Below, one piece after another: positions 33,717 to 43,537 of a stretch of 64,000 bases of DNA; position 1 is the stretch's first letter; each line of letters opens with the position of its first letter. A program made the translations under genes and the position numbers. The stretch lies in NCBI GenBank assembly GCA_041695045.1, contig JBGFRR010000074.1, positions 1-64,000 on the forward strand, read 5' to 3'. The notes beneath the pieces are model-generated. The model saw only the letters and a program-made list of their open reading frames with translations. It ran no database searches and was not told the origin of the DNA. This DNA is from JBGFRR01 sp041695045 (lineage in GTDB: Bacteria; Bacteroidota; Ignavibacteria; UBA10030).

Positions 33717-34301
33717 TCAAAATCTCTTCGAGAGCCCGCCCCGCAAGGTTATGCCGTTATACCCGATATAGAAACCTACGGGAACATAGAAGTCGTACCA
33801 AAGAGGAATATCGTACTTGATGCCGACAACGAATATGGGCTTCAATCCTCTGATGGCACGCAACGTATCGTAGGGTGGGTTAGGACGTAAAGACCAGTGT
33901 ATCTCTTGATATAACATATCCTCGTGGAATTGGGCTACAGCACCAACCCCGTATTGAAAGAAACCAAAGACAGTAAGAGAAAGATAAGCAGCCACATCCG
34001 TCCTCGGATAACTGCGCACGAAGATCGTTTTCCAATGGTCTCCCAAGATGGTGTAGGAGTCGTACCTTCGATATTCCCAGTATACATGCCCCCAGATAGA
34101 GTGGTGAATCTCATAACTAATTCCGGCTCGGATCGAATAACGCTCTTTCCACAACCCAAATGGCACCCCCCCTCCCCCTCCTTCGATGCTTATTTCCCAC
34201 TTACGGTTGTGAGCTGCGCTATCAGACTGGAAATTGGTATAAGAAAGAAGAGGAGAAGCAAGAAGTCCCAAGAGGGCAAAGGTCGTCAAGCTTCTTTGCA
34301 A
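33717..34301 (-). CDS. Small outer-membrane beta-barrel protein, unknown function
   Basis: A signal peptide (about 1-20) precedes about 170 residues of alternating hydrophobic and polar strands rich in aromatic residues (WGHVYWEYRRYDS, FFQYGVGAVAQFHE). The protein ends in Phe (GGLSKRF), the usual barrel-assembly signal. It probably sits in the outer membrane; no function can be assigned. The surrounding DNA is poorer in GC than the rest of the window and holds decayed sequence. Confidence 0.6.
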   Translation of the reverse strand: MQRSLTTFALLGLLASPLLSYTNFQSDSAAHNRKWEISIEGGGGGVPFGLWKERYSIRAGISYEIHHSIWGHVYWEYRRYDSYTILGDHWKTIFVRSYPRTDVAAYLSLTVFGFFQYGVGAVAQFHEDMLYQEIHWSLRPNPPYDTLRAIRGLKPIFVVGIKYDIPLWYDFYVPVGFYIGYNGITLRGGLSKRF

Positions 34302-34377
34302 ATGTTCATGAGCCCAGTACTTTTTTATGGATTACCCTTTCTTTTAATCAGCTCATCAGCTAATTGGAGCGATGAAA

Positions 34378-35170
34378 TCAAATCCATCGGAATTCATTAA
34401 AATATTGAATCTCGAACAACTCACAAAACTCAGGGGTTGGTTCAACTACTGGTTGGGTGCAGCAGTAAACGGCCTGTGTCTTTTGCTGTTCCATCTCGAC
34501 CCAACCTCCGGCTCGATACGTAGCTAAGAGGGCATTGTCAAGCACATGCGGGGCATAATCACCACCAGGAACTTCAACGTAAATAAAGATAGTGTTGGCG
34601 CCGACGTTATTAGCATGGCCAAAAATTAATTGCATATCTTCAACCGATGCCTGGTAGTGTCCCCAGCCAATAATATGATATGCTGTGTGAAGCGTCGGCA
34701 CCCAACCGTGTTCGAACTTACCTTGACCGGCAAGATGGTCACGAAGCTGAGTCCACTGAGGCCGTGGATCTGTGATAACGCCGTAGCCGTCAAGATATTC
34801 CCATTTTGAGTGCGTTCCAAGCTTCGTTTTTAACGAGACAGATGGTGAGTACATGGTAATGAGGTTGTCAACGGCATTGTGCGCTCCTCCTGCATGCCAG
34901 CCCTGCCTGCAAGACCAATAATTATATTCTGCTATGAAAATACTTCTACCTATAGACAACCGAAAGTTTATTTTCATCCGGCGTGGTGAAGCCCGGATTC
35001 ATGACCGCTGATGTGTAGAGTTTGCCGTCAGCTGGCAATTGAGCGTCAACCTGAGCAACGAAATCAGGAAAAAACTGTTTGTGCCACGGTTCGTCAATAT
35101 TGAACCGCTTCAAGCCTGCTTGCAACAATGGGGTCAAATTCTCGATAGGTGGACACATATTGGCGATCAT
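34378..35170 (-). pseudogene. Decayed gene of unknown function, two frames
   Basis: One frame (from about 35170) encodes PPIENLTPLLQAGLKRFNID and further residues up to LYTSAVMNPGFTTPDENK, then stops at 34946. A second frame (34378-34977) continues with YNYWSCRQGWHAGGAHNAV to about 190 residues, including GHYQASVEDMQLIFGHANNV. Both look like parts of one globular protein, perhaps a TIM barrel, but I cannot name it. No signal peptide or start with a ribosome site is evident, so it is likely a remnant with at least one frameshift and a lost 5' end. Confidence 0.5.
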
Positions 35171-35258
35171 TCGATCCTTTCCTGATACGCCCGACGGAAC
35201 AGAACTACCAACACAGCGCACGAACAAGATAGAGATTTCGGAATGGAATTTCAAGCCT

Positions 35259-35534
35259 TCAAGCGGACTCACTCTGAAGATCCGACGGAGGTGCAGATTC
35301 CTTTTTCCGATAAAGAATTCCGAGTGGAATGAGCACACAGTAGCCCACCGCGAAAAGGATTGGTGCAACATACAGTGGAAGGAAGCCATCCCATGGTTCT
35401 TGCACTAACGCAATGTACCCAAGAACGATGGACACGAGACCTGCACCCATGATCTGATAGTTCTCTTTGGTGAACGGCAAACGGTCAGCTTTCGTGCTGC
35501 GTCGTGTTTGCTGTTTGCGTTGTGCTCGTGCCAT
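35259..35534 (-). CDS. Small membrane protein of the DUF3098 type
   Basis: The protein has 91 residues: a basic N-terminus, then FTKENYQIMGAGLVSIVLGY and two membrane helices (about 27-46 and 53-73), and a short polar tail. This matches the DUF3098 family found in Bacteroidota and relatives; its function is unknown. ATG at 35534 has AAGGAG five bases upstream. It stands just after the lolD terminator. Confidence 0.75.
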   Translation of the reverse strand: MARAQRKQQTRRSTKADRLPFTKENYQIMGAGLVSIVLGYIALVQEPWDGFLPLYVAPILFAVGYCVLIPLGILYRKKESAPPSDLQSESA

Positions 35535-35558
35535 TGTTGCTCCTTGTCCGATATCAAC

Positions 35559-35590
35559 AAAAAGCCCAGCGCTGGGGGGAACGCCGGGCT
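35559..35590 (-). terminator. Rho-independent terminator after lolD, with a second hairpin at 35604-35633
   Basis: A GC-rich stem (arms within 35563-35573 and 35581-35590) is followed by five T on the minus strand. Just upstream in the same direction a perfect 10-base-pair hairpin (35604-35613 with 35624-35633) lies between it and the lolD stop codon. Together they end the aspS-lolD transcript. Confidence 0.8.
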
Positions 35591-35694
35591 CGACCGTTTT
35601 GGTTGACAACAGTCAGGGGAATAACTGTTGTCAGGGTCTGAGAGTAATTTAGTCCAATTCTATTCAAAGTCAAGTCCAATTTCTTGAACCAACG

Positions 35695-36393
35695 TCAGCG
35701 GGAGGGAACAACCTTCCCCTCTGCCATCCTGAGGATCCGTGTTGCTCGCTTGGCAAGGTCGGGATTATGAGTCGCAATAACAAACGTAAGTCCGAGCTTC
35801 TCTGATAGCCCCACGAGAAGACCATGAAGCAGACGCCCATTTTCTTCATCAAGATTGCCGGATGGTTCATCCGCGAGGACAATCCGGGGCGTATTCATTA
35901 AGGCACGAGCAACAGCAACTCGCTGTTGCTCACCTCCCGACAGCTCGCTCGGCCGATGATTGGCTCGATCAGCCAGGCCAACTTCACGCAGAAGTTCCTC
36001 TGTCCTTGCTTGAACATCACGAAGGGATCGGCCTTGGATCATCGCAGGCATGGCTACGTTCTCCAGCGCCGAGAATTCCGGCAAGAGATGATGGAACTGA
36101 AACACGAACCCGATTGACCGATTGCGGAACGCTGCAAGGTCCTCCTCATTGAACTGAGAAATATCCTGTTCATCAAAAAACACGGCGCCATTCGTTGGGC
36201 GATCCAGACCTCCGAGGATGTGCAGTAATGTGCTCTTTCCGGAACCGGAAGGACCGACAACAACGACGATCTCCCTCTCCTTCACTTCCATGTTCACTCC
36301 CTTCAGCACCTGGAGCGACATTTCTTTTCCCGTCTGGTATTCTTTCCACACATCTACCGCTTTCAGTATGGACGGTTTGCGCGTCACTCCCAT
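35695..36393 (-). CDS. lolD: Lipoprotein-release ABC transporter ATP-binding protein
   Basis: LolD powers transfer of lipoproteins from the inner membrane to the periplasmic carrier. Walker A is GPSGSGKST, the signature LSGGEQQRVAVARAL and Walker B IVLADEPSGNLD. It has 232 residues, typical for the LolD/MacB-type class. Its start overlaps the adjacent permease by ten bases. Two permeases precede it, consistent with LolC, LolE and LolD; other FtsX-type exporters are possible but less likely given this set. Confidence 0.92.
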   Translation of the reverse strand: MGVTRKPSILKAVDVWKEYQTGKEMSLQVLKGVNMEVKEREIVVVVGPSGSGKSTLLHILGGLDRPTNGAVFFDEQDISQFNEEDLAAFRNRSIGFVFQFHHLLPEFSALENVAMPAMIQGRSLRDVQARTEELLREVGLADRANHRPSELSGGEQQRVAVARALMNTPRIVLADEPSGNLDEENGRLLHGLLVGLSEKLGLTFVIATHNPDLAKRATRILRMAEGKVVPSR

Positions 36394-37610
36394 CGAATTG
36401 CCTCCGCGGGAATCAGGTGTGCGGCGCGGCGGGCAGGATAGAGCGATGCGACGGTCGAGAACACGATTGCTGTTACACCAACGAGCACAACATCAAGAAG
36501 CTGCAGATTGGTGGGGATGGCGGGAATGATGTACACCGTAGGGTCGAGCGGGAAAAGGTGGAAGCGCTCTTGCAGAGCGACGACGGCGTACCCAAGTCCA
36601 AGCCCAATGAGCGTCCCCACGATTCCGACAGCAAGTCCCTGCATAACAAAGATACGCACGATCTGTTTTGCGGTTGTCCCCATCGACGTGAGGATGCCAA
36701 TATCACGTGTTTTCTCGATGACCGTCATCGTTAATGAGCCGAGAAGATGGAACGACGCAACGCCGATGATCAGGCAGAGGATGATGTACGCCATCCAGCG
36801 TTCCACTCGCATCATAGAGTACAGATTGCGGTGGAGGTCATACCACGTGAGGATTCTCATGCTCGTGCCGAAGGGACGCTTGAGTTCGTCTTTCAGCTTC
36901 GCTGCACGATCGATGTGTGTCAGACGAAGTTCCACGCCGCTGATATCGTCTCCCATCTGAAACAACCGCTGCGCCGCCGACAAGCCGATGTAGGCGTAAT
37001 AGGCGTCGTACTCTTTGTTATTCGATTCATAGATGCCGGCAACGCGAAAACGCTGGACAAGAGGCTGGCCGAGCTGCATCAGTGCAAGCTCAGCTCCTGC
37101 AGGACTCACGACCGCAATCGTATCCCCTACGACGGCACCAATCCGATCCGCGAGCGACAAACCAAGCACAATCCCCTGTGCGTACTCGCCGCTCAAGTCA
37201 AGTCGACCTAGCACGATGCGATCCTTCAGTCCCGAAACCGCTCCGATTCGCTCATCGTCAATGCCTCGAATATTGACAACGCGCATGTCGTTGCGAGAGA
37301 TGAGCATTGCCTTCCCTGAAACAAACGGCGCAAACCCGACGACGTCCGGATGCGATGAGAGAACGGCAGCCAGCGAATCATACGCTGAAGGAGTAGCCCG
37401 GGTGTAGCTCTCCACGCGAACGTGAGGGTCGAAATTGACGAGAATGGACGTGACCAAACCGTTAAAGCCATTAAAGACCGAAAGTACGACGACCAAGGCA
37501 GCGACGCCAACGACGACACCAACAACGGAGATGACCGAAATAAACGTCACAAACGTGTAGCGTTTCGTCGAAAACAGATACCGGCGTGCTATGAGTTGTT
37601 CAAGCCGCAT
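36384..37610 (-). CDS. lolE: Lipoprotein-releasing ABC transporter permease (LolC/LolE family), second copy
   Basis: The protein has one N-terminal helix (about 22-48), a periplasmic domain (about 50-265) and three C-terminal helices (about 270-400) of the FtsX type. RRYLFSTKRYTFVTFISVIS at the start and GILTSMGTTAKQIVRIFVMQ are family motifs. It has 408 residues. It overlaps the first permease as TGATG. Which of the two copies is LolC and which LolE cannot be settled by eye. Confidence 0.88.
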   Translation of the reverse strand: MRLEQLIARRYLFSTKRYTFVTFISVISVVGVVVGVAALVVVLSVFNGFNGLVTSILVNFDPHVRVESYTRATPSAYDSLAAVLSSHPDVVGFAPFVSGKAMLISRNDMRVVNIRGIDDERIGAVSGLKDRIVLGRLDLSGEYAQGIVLGLSLADRIGAVVGDTIAVVSPAGAELALMQLGQPLVQRFRVAGIYESNNKEYDAYYAYIGLSAAQRLFQMGDDISGVELRLTHIDRAAKLKDELKRPFGTSMRILTWYDLHRNLYSMMRVERWMAYIILCLIIGVASFHLLGSLTMTVIEKTRDIGILTSMGTTAKQIVRIFVMQGLAVGIVGTLIGLGLGYAVVALQERFHLFPLDPTVYIIPAIPTNLQLLDVVLVGVTAIVFSTVASLYPARRAAHLIPAEAIRWE

Positions 37611-38851
37611 CAGGCAAAACGGATGGTTTGAATGGGGTTGAGCTTTGCTGCGACGCGTGACGGAAGCGCCGACGATAGAAAACAGAGTGTCAACGCCACT
37701 ATGCTGACGAGCAGAAAGTTCAGCAGGTTAAGGTCCATCGGCACATTACTCATGTAGTAAATCTCCGAAGGGAGCGAAATGAACCGGTAGCGTTGCTCGA
37801 GAAGACAGAGCATCAGAGCAAGTGCATTGCCGAGGAGCGTGCCGACGATTCCGATGAACATTCCCTGATAGAGGAAAATGCGGACGATCGTTTTCGTGTC
37901 TGTACCGAGTGCACGGAGTATTCCCACCTCATTCGTTTTTTCCATCACCATCATCAGCACGGTGCCGATGATGTTCACCGTGGCAACAATGATGATCAAC
38001 CCGAGGATGATTGGCACCGGTTTCTTCTGGAGCTCGATCCACGTAAAGAGGTTCCGATGAAGCTGGAACATGGAACGAGCGTAATACGGATAACCTAACT
38101 CGGCAGGAATCTCTGCTGTGAGCCGGTCGAGCTCCGTAACATCGCGCACCATGATATCGAATCCCGAAACGCTTGACCCCATCTGAAACAGACGCTGCGC
38201 ACCTTGCAGGTTTGTGTAAATGTACGTCTCGTCGTATTCCTCCATGCCTGTTTCATATAAGCCGGCGACACGAAATTGCATCGCGCGCGCTTGAAGAAGC
38301 GATGCTCGCGACCCCGAGAACGCAAACAACACAAGAGGGTCGCCAACACGCAGCTCTAACTTGTCCGCCAGTCTCCTCCCGACGATCACCGGCTGCAGTC
38401 CTTTCTCCCGCTCCGACAGGTCGTACTCCCCCTCCGCGAGCCGACGGAATGCCGGAGAAATATCGTTTGCCGGGTCGATTCCCTTGACGAGCACGCCTTC
38501 GATCGACCGTGCAGATTGTGCCATGGCCTCGCGGGTTACATACGGCGCAATATGAAGAACTTCAGGATAGGTTTGCTGCACACGCTCAATGGTGGTTGCT
38601 GGGTCGGGTAACGGCGCATTCTGGAAGGCAAACAACTGCATGTGTGCGGTGAAGCTGACGACATTCTCACGGATTGTTCGTTCGAAGCCGTCGAGAATCG
38701 TCAGGGCAATAATGAGGGCGGCGACACCAAGTGTAACGCCGACGATGGCAATACCGGTGATAAATGAAACGAAACCGCGATTTCGGCGGGACTGCAAATA
38801 GCGCAATGCAACAAGACGGGGAAAGGACGTATGCGGTCGCTCGGAGGTCAT
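37610..38851 (-). CDS. lolC: Lipoprotein-releasing ABC transporter permease (LolC/LolE family), first copy
   Basis: It has the same layout as the following permease: a helix at about 25-50, a large periplasmic domain, and three C-terminal helices. ALRYLQSRRNRGFVSFITGI and GILRALGTDTKTIVRIFLYQ identify the family. It has 413 residues. It starts 11 bases after prfB ends. The two permeases are clearly paralogous (shared YETGMEEYDETY/YESNNKEYDAYY region) and would form a heterodimer with LolD. Confidence 0.88.
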   Translation of the reverse strand: MTSERPHTSFPRLVALRYLQSRRNRGFVSFITGIAIVGVTLGVAALIIALTILDGFERTIRENVVSFTAHMQLFAFQNAPLPDPATTIERVQQTYPEVLHIAPYVTREAMAQSARSIEGVLVKGIDPANDISPAFRRLAEGEYDLSEREKGLQPVIVGRRLADKLELRVGDPLVLFAFSGSRASLLQARAMQFRVAGLYETGMEEYDETYIYTNLQGAQRLFQMGSSVSGFDIMVRDVTELDRLTAEIPAELGYPYYARSMFQLHRNLFTWIELQKKPVPIILGLIIIVATVNIIGTVLMMVMEKTNEVGILRALGTDTKTIVRIFLYQGMFIGIVGTLLGNALALMLCLLEQRYRFISLPSEIYYMSNVPMDLNLLNFLLVSIVALTLCFLSSALPSRVAAKLNPIQTIRFA

Positions 38852-38862
38852 GTGACGGAAAG

Positions 38863-39967
38863 TTATTTGCGCGTTCCGTATTCCAACAGGTATCCTTTGA
38901 TGAACTCGTCAATCTCACCGTCCATGACGGAGTGGATATCACTCGTCTCAACGCCTGTGCGATGGTCTTTCACAAGCGTATAGGGTTGGAACACGTACGA
39001 CCGGATTTGACTCCCCCATTCGATTTTCTTCTTCGTGCTTTCGATAGCGCTGAGACGCGCTTTTTCTTCTTCCTTCCTGATCTGGTACAACCGGGATTTC
39101 AGCATTCTCATCGCGCGCTCGCGGTTTTGAAACTGTGAACGCTCCTGTTGACATGCGACCACAACGCCGGTCGGAATGTGCGTGACCCGCACGGCAGTCT
39201 CAACCTTGTTGACGTTCTGCCCGCCTTTGCCTCCAGAGCGGTACGTATCGATTTTCAGGTCTGCGGGATTTATTTCGATTTCGATATCATCGGGTATCTC
39301 AGGATACACGAACACCGAAGCAAACGAGGTATGTCTGCGCGCGTTGGCGTCAAACGGTGAGATGCGTACCAAACGATGCACTCCGCTCTCTGCCTTCAGG
39401 TAACCGTAGGCAAACGTGCCGATGACTTCGACGGTTGCGCTTTTAATGCCAGCCCCCTCGCCTTCCATGAAGTCGGCAAGACTGACTTTGAACCCATGCT
39501 GCTCGGCCCATCGTGTGTACATGCGGAGAAGCATTTCGGCCCAATCCTGCGATTCCGTGCCGCCCGCACCCGAATGAATCGTGACAATGGCATTCTTCTC
39601 GTCATCTTCTCCCCCAAGCATATTCTTGAATTCCAACTCGCCTATCCCGGTCTCTAACTTGACGAGGTCGCTCTCGATCTCCTCCACGACCGCTTCTTCC
39701 TTGGCTTCTTCGGCGAGCTCGATGAGGGAACCCATGTCGTCGGCGAGGGACTTCAACTTCTTCCACGACTCGACCCATTCTTCGAGGTTGTTGAGTTCCT
39801 GAAGAACCTTTTGCGCGGATGCGTTATCGTTCCAAAACGACGGTTCGGTCGATTTCTGCTGCAGCTCTTCGATGCGCGCTTCCTTCGCATCCAAGTCAAA
39901 GATACCCCCGAAGAGCCTCAAGCCGCTGCTGCTGTTCTGTAAGTTTATCTTTCAGTTCTGAAAACAT
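38863..39967 (-). CDS. prfB: Peptide chain release factor 2, with programmed +1 frameshift
   Basis: RF2 ends translation at UGA and UAA. Domain 3 has SGGKGGQNVNK with the GGQ motif, and MRMLKSRLYQIRKEEE follows. The true start is ATG at 39967: 23 codons lead to CTT TGA, then the frame moves by one base into the main frame of about 344 codons beginning DLDAKEARIEEL, for a 367-residue product. The frameshift site is like that of E. coli. It follows atuA's small partner by 50 bases and precedes lolC. Confidence 0.96.
39895..39908 (-). promoter_or_regulatory. prfB programmed frameshift site
   Basis: On the minus strand the codons GGG TAT CTT TGA C include an internal ribosome-binding GGGGG, the slippery CTT and the in-frame TGA (39896-39898) followed by C. 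When RF2 is scarce, slow reading of this TGA lets ribosomes shift +1 and make more RF2. The arrangement matches the classical autoregulatory site. Confidence 0.95.
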
Positions 39968-40017
39968 AGAAGCTATCTTGTTCTACATTCATCGTTCAAT
40001 ATTCGACATTGTTGTAC

Positions 40018-40353
40018 CTACATCCACGATACTTCTTCATCCGGCACCTCGATCTCCATACGAAGCAACGCGGCGCTCAGCGTTTTTCCCTGCGCGTCGT
40101 ATTTCAGAGACTTCGTTCCCCCGCCGCCGAGTGCATTGTAGAGCAGGAAATTCAACGCCCAGAGGTTCGGAAGCTCGTAGCGCTCAACCGGTCCGAGCGC
40201 AATGCCTTCGAAATGCCTCTTCACTCGTTCGGCTGTGACATGTTTCTGGATCATGGGATAGAACTCTTGTTTGAGAGCGATCAATCCCACATTGGCTGTA
40301 TCGCCTTTGTCGCCGGATCGCGCATGGCACAATTCGATGAGCCGAATCCTCAC
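40018..40353 (-). CDS. Small AtuA-associated protein (separate C-terminal domain)
   Basis: This protein of 111 residues begins with GTG at 40353, which overlaps the atuA stop as GTGA and has AAGGAGG just upstream. HARSGDKGDTANVGLIAL near the N-terminus and NALGGGGTKSLKYDAQGKTL further on match the small domain that in many proteins is fused to the C-terminus of AtuA. It probably forms a complex with AtuA. Its biochemical role is unknown. Confidence 0.82.
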   Translation of the reverse strand: MRIRLIELCHARSGDKGDTANVGLIALKQEFYPMIQKHVTAERVKRHFEGIALGPVERYELPNLWALNFLLYNALGGGGTKSLKYDAQGKTLSAALLRMEIEVPDEEVSWM

Positions 40354-41714
40354 GACGCCTCCTTGATGAGAACCTTCGGTTCGACAGCAGTCTTCGGCAT
40401 CAACGCTGGCCAATAGGAGATGACCTCACTCGGCTTCGGACGGCCGCCGGCGAAGCCCGTCACCGCGGGCGGACCGGTGAGGATGAGCGAAGCGAGTTCT
40501 TTCCCGAATCTCTCCACCTCGCTGCGATCTTGACTCCGCACACCAACGCGCAGCACTACTTCGTTCGGATTGTCAACCGGATGCGCCAGCGGGCCATGAC
40601 ACGAGTTATAGCCTAAGAATTCCGTCCGTATTTCTTCAAACTGTAAGCCGAGGTCGGCAAGCCGTGTCCTCAAGACCTCATCCGCCGTACGCGCTTTCTC
40701 TCGTGCATCGGGCCAGGAGTACGTCAACGTGCCGAACGCCGTATAGCCGTCGAGGTATGACATCGAAACTTTGTAGAACTCTGTCGCAGGCCTCCCCTTC
40801 ACGCCAAACATTTTCACGCGGTCCCGGCCCGCTTCCTCTAATTGAATCGTTGTGAAGTCCGCCACACAATCCGGCGTGATATACTCGCGCGGGTTGCCGA
40901 TTTCGTAAAGCAACTGCTCCTTCACCGTCTGCATCGTTACCATGCCGCCGGTGTTCTCGTGCTTCGTGATGACGGCCTCGCCGCTTGGATGTGCTTCAGC
41001 GATGGGAAAGCCGATGCGCGCGAGGTCCGGCACCGAGCGCCAATCTCCCGAAAAATTCCCACCCGACGCCTGGCCGCCGCATTCGAGAATATGCCCTGCA
41101 ACCGTTCCGGCCGCAAGCTTATCCCAATCATCCTGCTTCCATCCGAACTCATAGATCATCGGCGCAAGCGTCAAGCCAGTATCCGTCGTCCGACCGGTGA
41201 TGACAAGCTGTGCCCCTTGCTGTAACGCTTCGACAATCGGGAACGCGCCGAAATAGACGTTCGCACTTTGCAGTCTGCTTCGCACGCGAGCTAACTTCTC
41301 CCCCGTTTCCATGTTGTCCAGCATAATCCCCTGCGCTGCCAACTCATCGATGCGGTCGAGAATATCGTCCCCAATCACTACGCCAACCTTCAGACCTCGG
41401 ATGCCGAGCTTCTTTGCTACACCAAGGAGCGCCTCTGCACAGGCGACAGGATTCACGCCGCCGCCGTTTGTGATGACCTTGATATTCTTCTCAACGCACA
41501 CGGGCAAGAGTTGCTCCATCAGGTCCACGAGATCACGGGCATAGCCTGCGTTCGGGTCGTTCCGTCTCTGCTTCTGCATGATGGACATGGTGACTTCGGC
41601 AAGATAGTCCATCATCATGTAATCGATAGGACCTTTCGTGACCTGATCGACCGGTGCCGTCAACCAATCGCCCCAGAACCCTTGTCCGGATGCTATGCGG
41701 ATTGTGTCTTTCAC
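40350..41714 (-). CDS. AtuA-family protein (DUF1446; acyclic terpene utilisation AtuA-like)
   Basis: The 454-residue protein starts IASGQGFWGDWLTAPVDQV and continues with MMMDYLAEVTMSIMQKQR, ITNGGGVNPVACAEAL, QLVITGRTTDTGLTLAPMIY and LECGGQASGGNFSGDW, the conserved blocks of the AtuA family. In Pseudomonas, AtuA belongs to acyclic terpene degradation, but its exact reaction is not known to me. Here no other terpene genes are near: it lies between aspS (four-base overlap) and prfB, so its pathway is unclear. Confidence 0.85.
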   Translation of the reverse strand: MKDTIRIASGQGFWGDWLTAPVDQVTKGPIDYMMMDYLAEVTMSIMQKQRRNDPNAGYARDLVDLMEQLLPVCVEKNIKVITNGGGVNPVACAEALLGVAKKLGIRGLKVGVVIGDDILDRIDELAAQGIMLDNMETGEKLARVRSRLQSANVYFGAFPIVEALQQGAQLVITGRTTDTGLTLAPMIYEFGWKQDDWDKLAAGTVAGHILECGGQASGGNFSGDWRSVPDLARIGFPIAEAHPSGEAVITKHENTGGMVTMQTVKEQLLYEIGNPREYITPDCVADFTTIQLEEAGRDRVKMFGVKGRPATEFYKVSMSYLDGYTAFGTLTYSWPDAREKARTADEVLRTRLADLGLQFEEIRTEFLGYNSCHGPLAHPVDNPNEVVLRVGVRSQDRSEVERFGKELASLILTGPPAVTGFAGGRPKPSEVISYWPALMPKTAVEPKVLIKEAS

Positions 41715-43480
41715 CGTTTGATGCGAATGTGAAGCTCCTCGAGTTGGCGTTGGTCAACTTCGGATGGAGAGTCGTCCATGAGCGAAAGCCCGCTGCTCGT
41801 TTTCGGAAAAGCGATGACGTCGCGGATGGATTGTTGCCCGGTCATCAACATCACCATGCGGTCGAAGCCGTAGGCGATGCCCCCGTGCGGTGGCGCGCCG
41901 TAACGGAACGCATCCAACATGAAGCCGAACTTTTTCTTCGCTTCCACTTCACCGATACCGAGGAGCGAAAACATTTTGCTTTGCAAGGCCGAGTCGTAGA
42001 TACGGATGCTGCCTCCTGCAATCTCGTTACCGTTCAGCACCAAGTCATACGCACGCGCACGAGCCTTCTCAGGAGAAGGATCCAATAACGCGACGTCCTC
42101 AAGCTTTGGCGATGTGAAGGGATGATGCACGGCAACGAAACGCTTTTCCTCTTCGTTGAATTCCAGCAAGGGAAAATCGGTAACCCAGAGAAAATTCCAT
42201 TTGTTCACGGGGATGAGCTTCAACCGTTCGGCCATCTCGAGACGCAAGGAGCCGAGGATGCTCAACGCTTTCTGCCAGGTACCGGAAACGAGGAGGCACA
42301 AGTCGCCGGCCTTTGCCCCTAATCGTTCAGCCATTCTCTGTATTTCATCCTGCGTGACAAACTTCTCGACAGAACACTCGATTCTGCCGTTCTGGACCTT
42401 CATGTAAACGAGGCCGCCTGCACCAAGTTTTTTCACTAAGTCGGTGAGGCCGTCGAGCTGGTTGCGCGTATAATTGGCAAGGCCAGGAACTGCGAAGCCC
42501 GCGACGACTCCGCCATTCTGTACAGTCTCGCTGAACACGCGAAATCCACTGTTGGCCACGACAGTAGAGCAATCGGTTATTTCCAACCCGAAGCGCGTAT
42601 CGGGTTTGTCCGTGCCGTAGGTTTCCATCGCTTCGTTGTATGTCATGCGCCGGAGAGGACGCTCAAGCTTGACGCCAAGAATCTCACGCCACAGTTCTTC
42701 AATCAAACCCTCCGTATTCTCCCGCACGTCAGCCTCATCCACGAACGACATCTCGACGTCAATCTGCGTGAACTCGAGCTGCCGGTCGGCGCGTTGGTCT
42801 TCGTCGCGGAAGCACTTGACAATTTGGAAGTAGCGGTCGTAGCCGGCGACCATCAGAATTTGCTTGTATGTTTGTGGCGATTGCGGCAGCGCGTAGAACT
42901 TTCCCGGATGGAATCGGCTGGGAACAAGAAAATCCCGCGCCCCTTCCGGGGTGCTCTTCATGAGGATGGGCGTCTCGACTTCGACAAAGCCATGACGGTC
43001 GAAGTAGGACCGCGTGACCTGATACGCTTTGTGTCGGACAAGAAAATTGCGCTGCAAAGACGGGCGGCGGAGATCTAAGTATCGATAGCGGAGTCGCGTC
43101 TCTTCACTCACCTCTGCCTCATCCTCGATTGGAAAAGGCGGTGTATCGGCTTTGTTGAGGATCGTCAGCTCATGGATGACGACGTCGACTTCGCCGGTTG
43201 GGATTTCGGGATTTTCCGTGCCCGCAGGCCGACGCTCAACCTTCCCCGTCGCAGCAATGACAAACTCCGACCGCAACGCCTTTGCCAGCTCGTACGTCGG
43301 CTCGCTGTGCTGGGGTGCGAAAACCACTTGGGTCTTTCCATAACGGTCGCGCAAATCCACAAAGATCACTCCACCTAAGTCACGGCGAACATCAACCCAT
43401 CCCGTAAGCGTAACCGTCTTTCCGATATCAGAGGCGCGCAGCTCACCGCATGTATGTGTGCGCTTGTTGTAGTTGGTCAA
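41711..43480 (-). CDS. aspS: Aspartate-tRNA ligase
   Basis: AspRS charges tRNA-Asp. An N-terminal anticodon-binding domain (1-110), the class II core (RYRYLDLRR motif 1, FRDEDQRADRQLEFTQID motif 2) with its GAD insertion, and the C-terminal YGFDRMVMLMTG motif 3 are intact, over 589 residues. RRDLGG and LNKAD carry residues usually found in the discriminating (Asp-only) form. The start codon is TTG at 43480 with GGAGG six bases upstream. It opens the operon that runs through atuA, prfB and lolCED. Confidence 0.96.
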   Translation of the reverse strand: MTNYNKRTHTCGELRASDIGKTVTLTGWVDVRRDLGGVIFVDLRDRYGKTQVVFAPQHSEPTYELAKALRSEFVIAATGKVERRPAGTENPEIPTGEVDVVIHELTILNKADTPPFPIEDEAEVSEETRLRYRYLDLRRPSLQRNFLVRHKAYQVTRSYFDRHGFVEVETPILMKSTPEGARDFLVPSRFHPGKFYALPQSPQTYKQILMVAGYDRYFQIVKCFRDEDQRADRQLEFTQIDVEMSFVDEADVRENTEGLIEELWREILGVKLERPLRRMTYNEAMETYGTDKPDTRFGLEITDCSTVVANSGFRVFSETVQNGGVVAGFAVPGLANYTRNQLDGLTDLVKKLGAGGLVYMKVQNGRIECSVEKFVTQDEIQRMAERLGAKAGDLCLLVSGTWQKALSILGSLRLEMAERLKLIPVNKWNFLWVTDFPLLEFNEEEKRFVAVHHPFTSPKLEDVALLDPSPEKARARAYDLVLNGNEIAGGSIRIYDSALQSKMFSLLGIGEVEAKKKFGFMLDAFRYGAPPHGGIAYGFDRMVMLMTGQQSIRDVIAFPKTSSGLSLMDDSPSEVDQRQLEELHIRIKR

Positions 43481-43537
43481 CCGTATCCTCCAGACTGAAC
43501 GAGACCGGACAGGTCTACTACGTCGTTTCGTGGAAAC

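Noticed and set aside
39896..39898. In-frame TGA near the start of prfB as a pseudogene mark
   Set aside because: The GGGGG, CTT, TGA, C context is the programmed frameshift of release factor 2, so the gene is intact.
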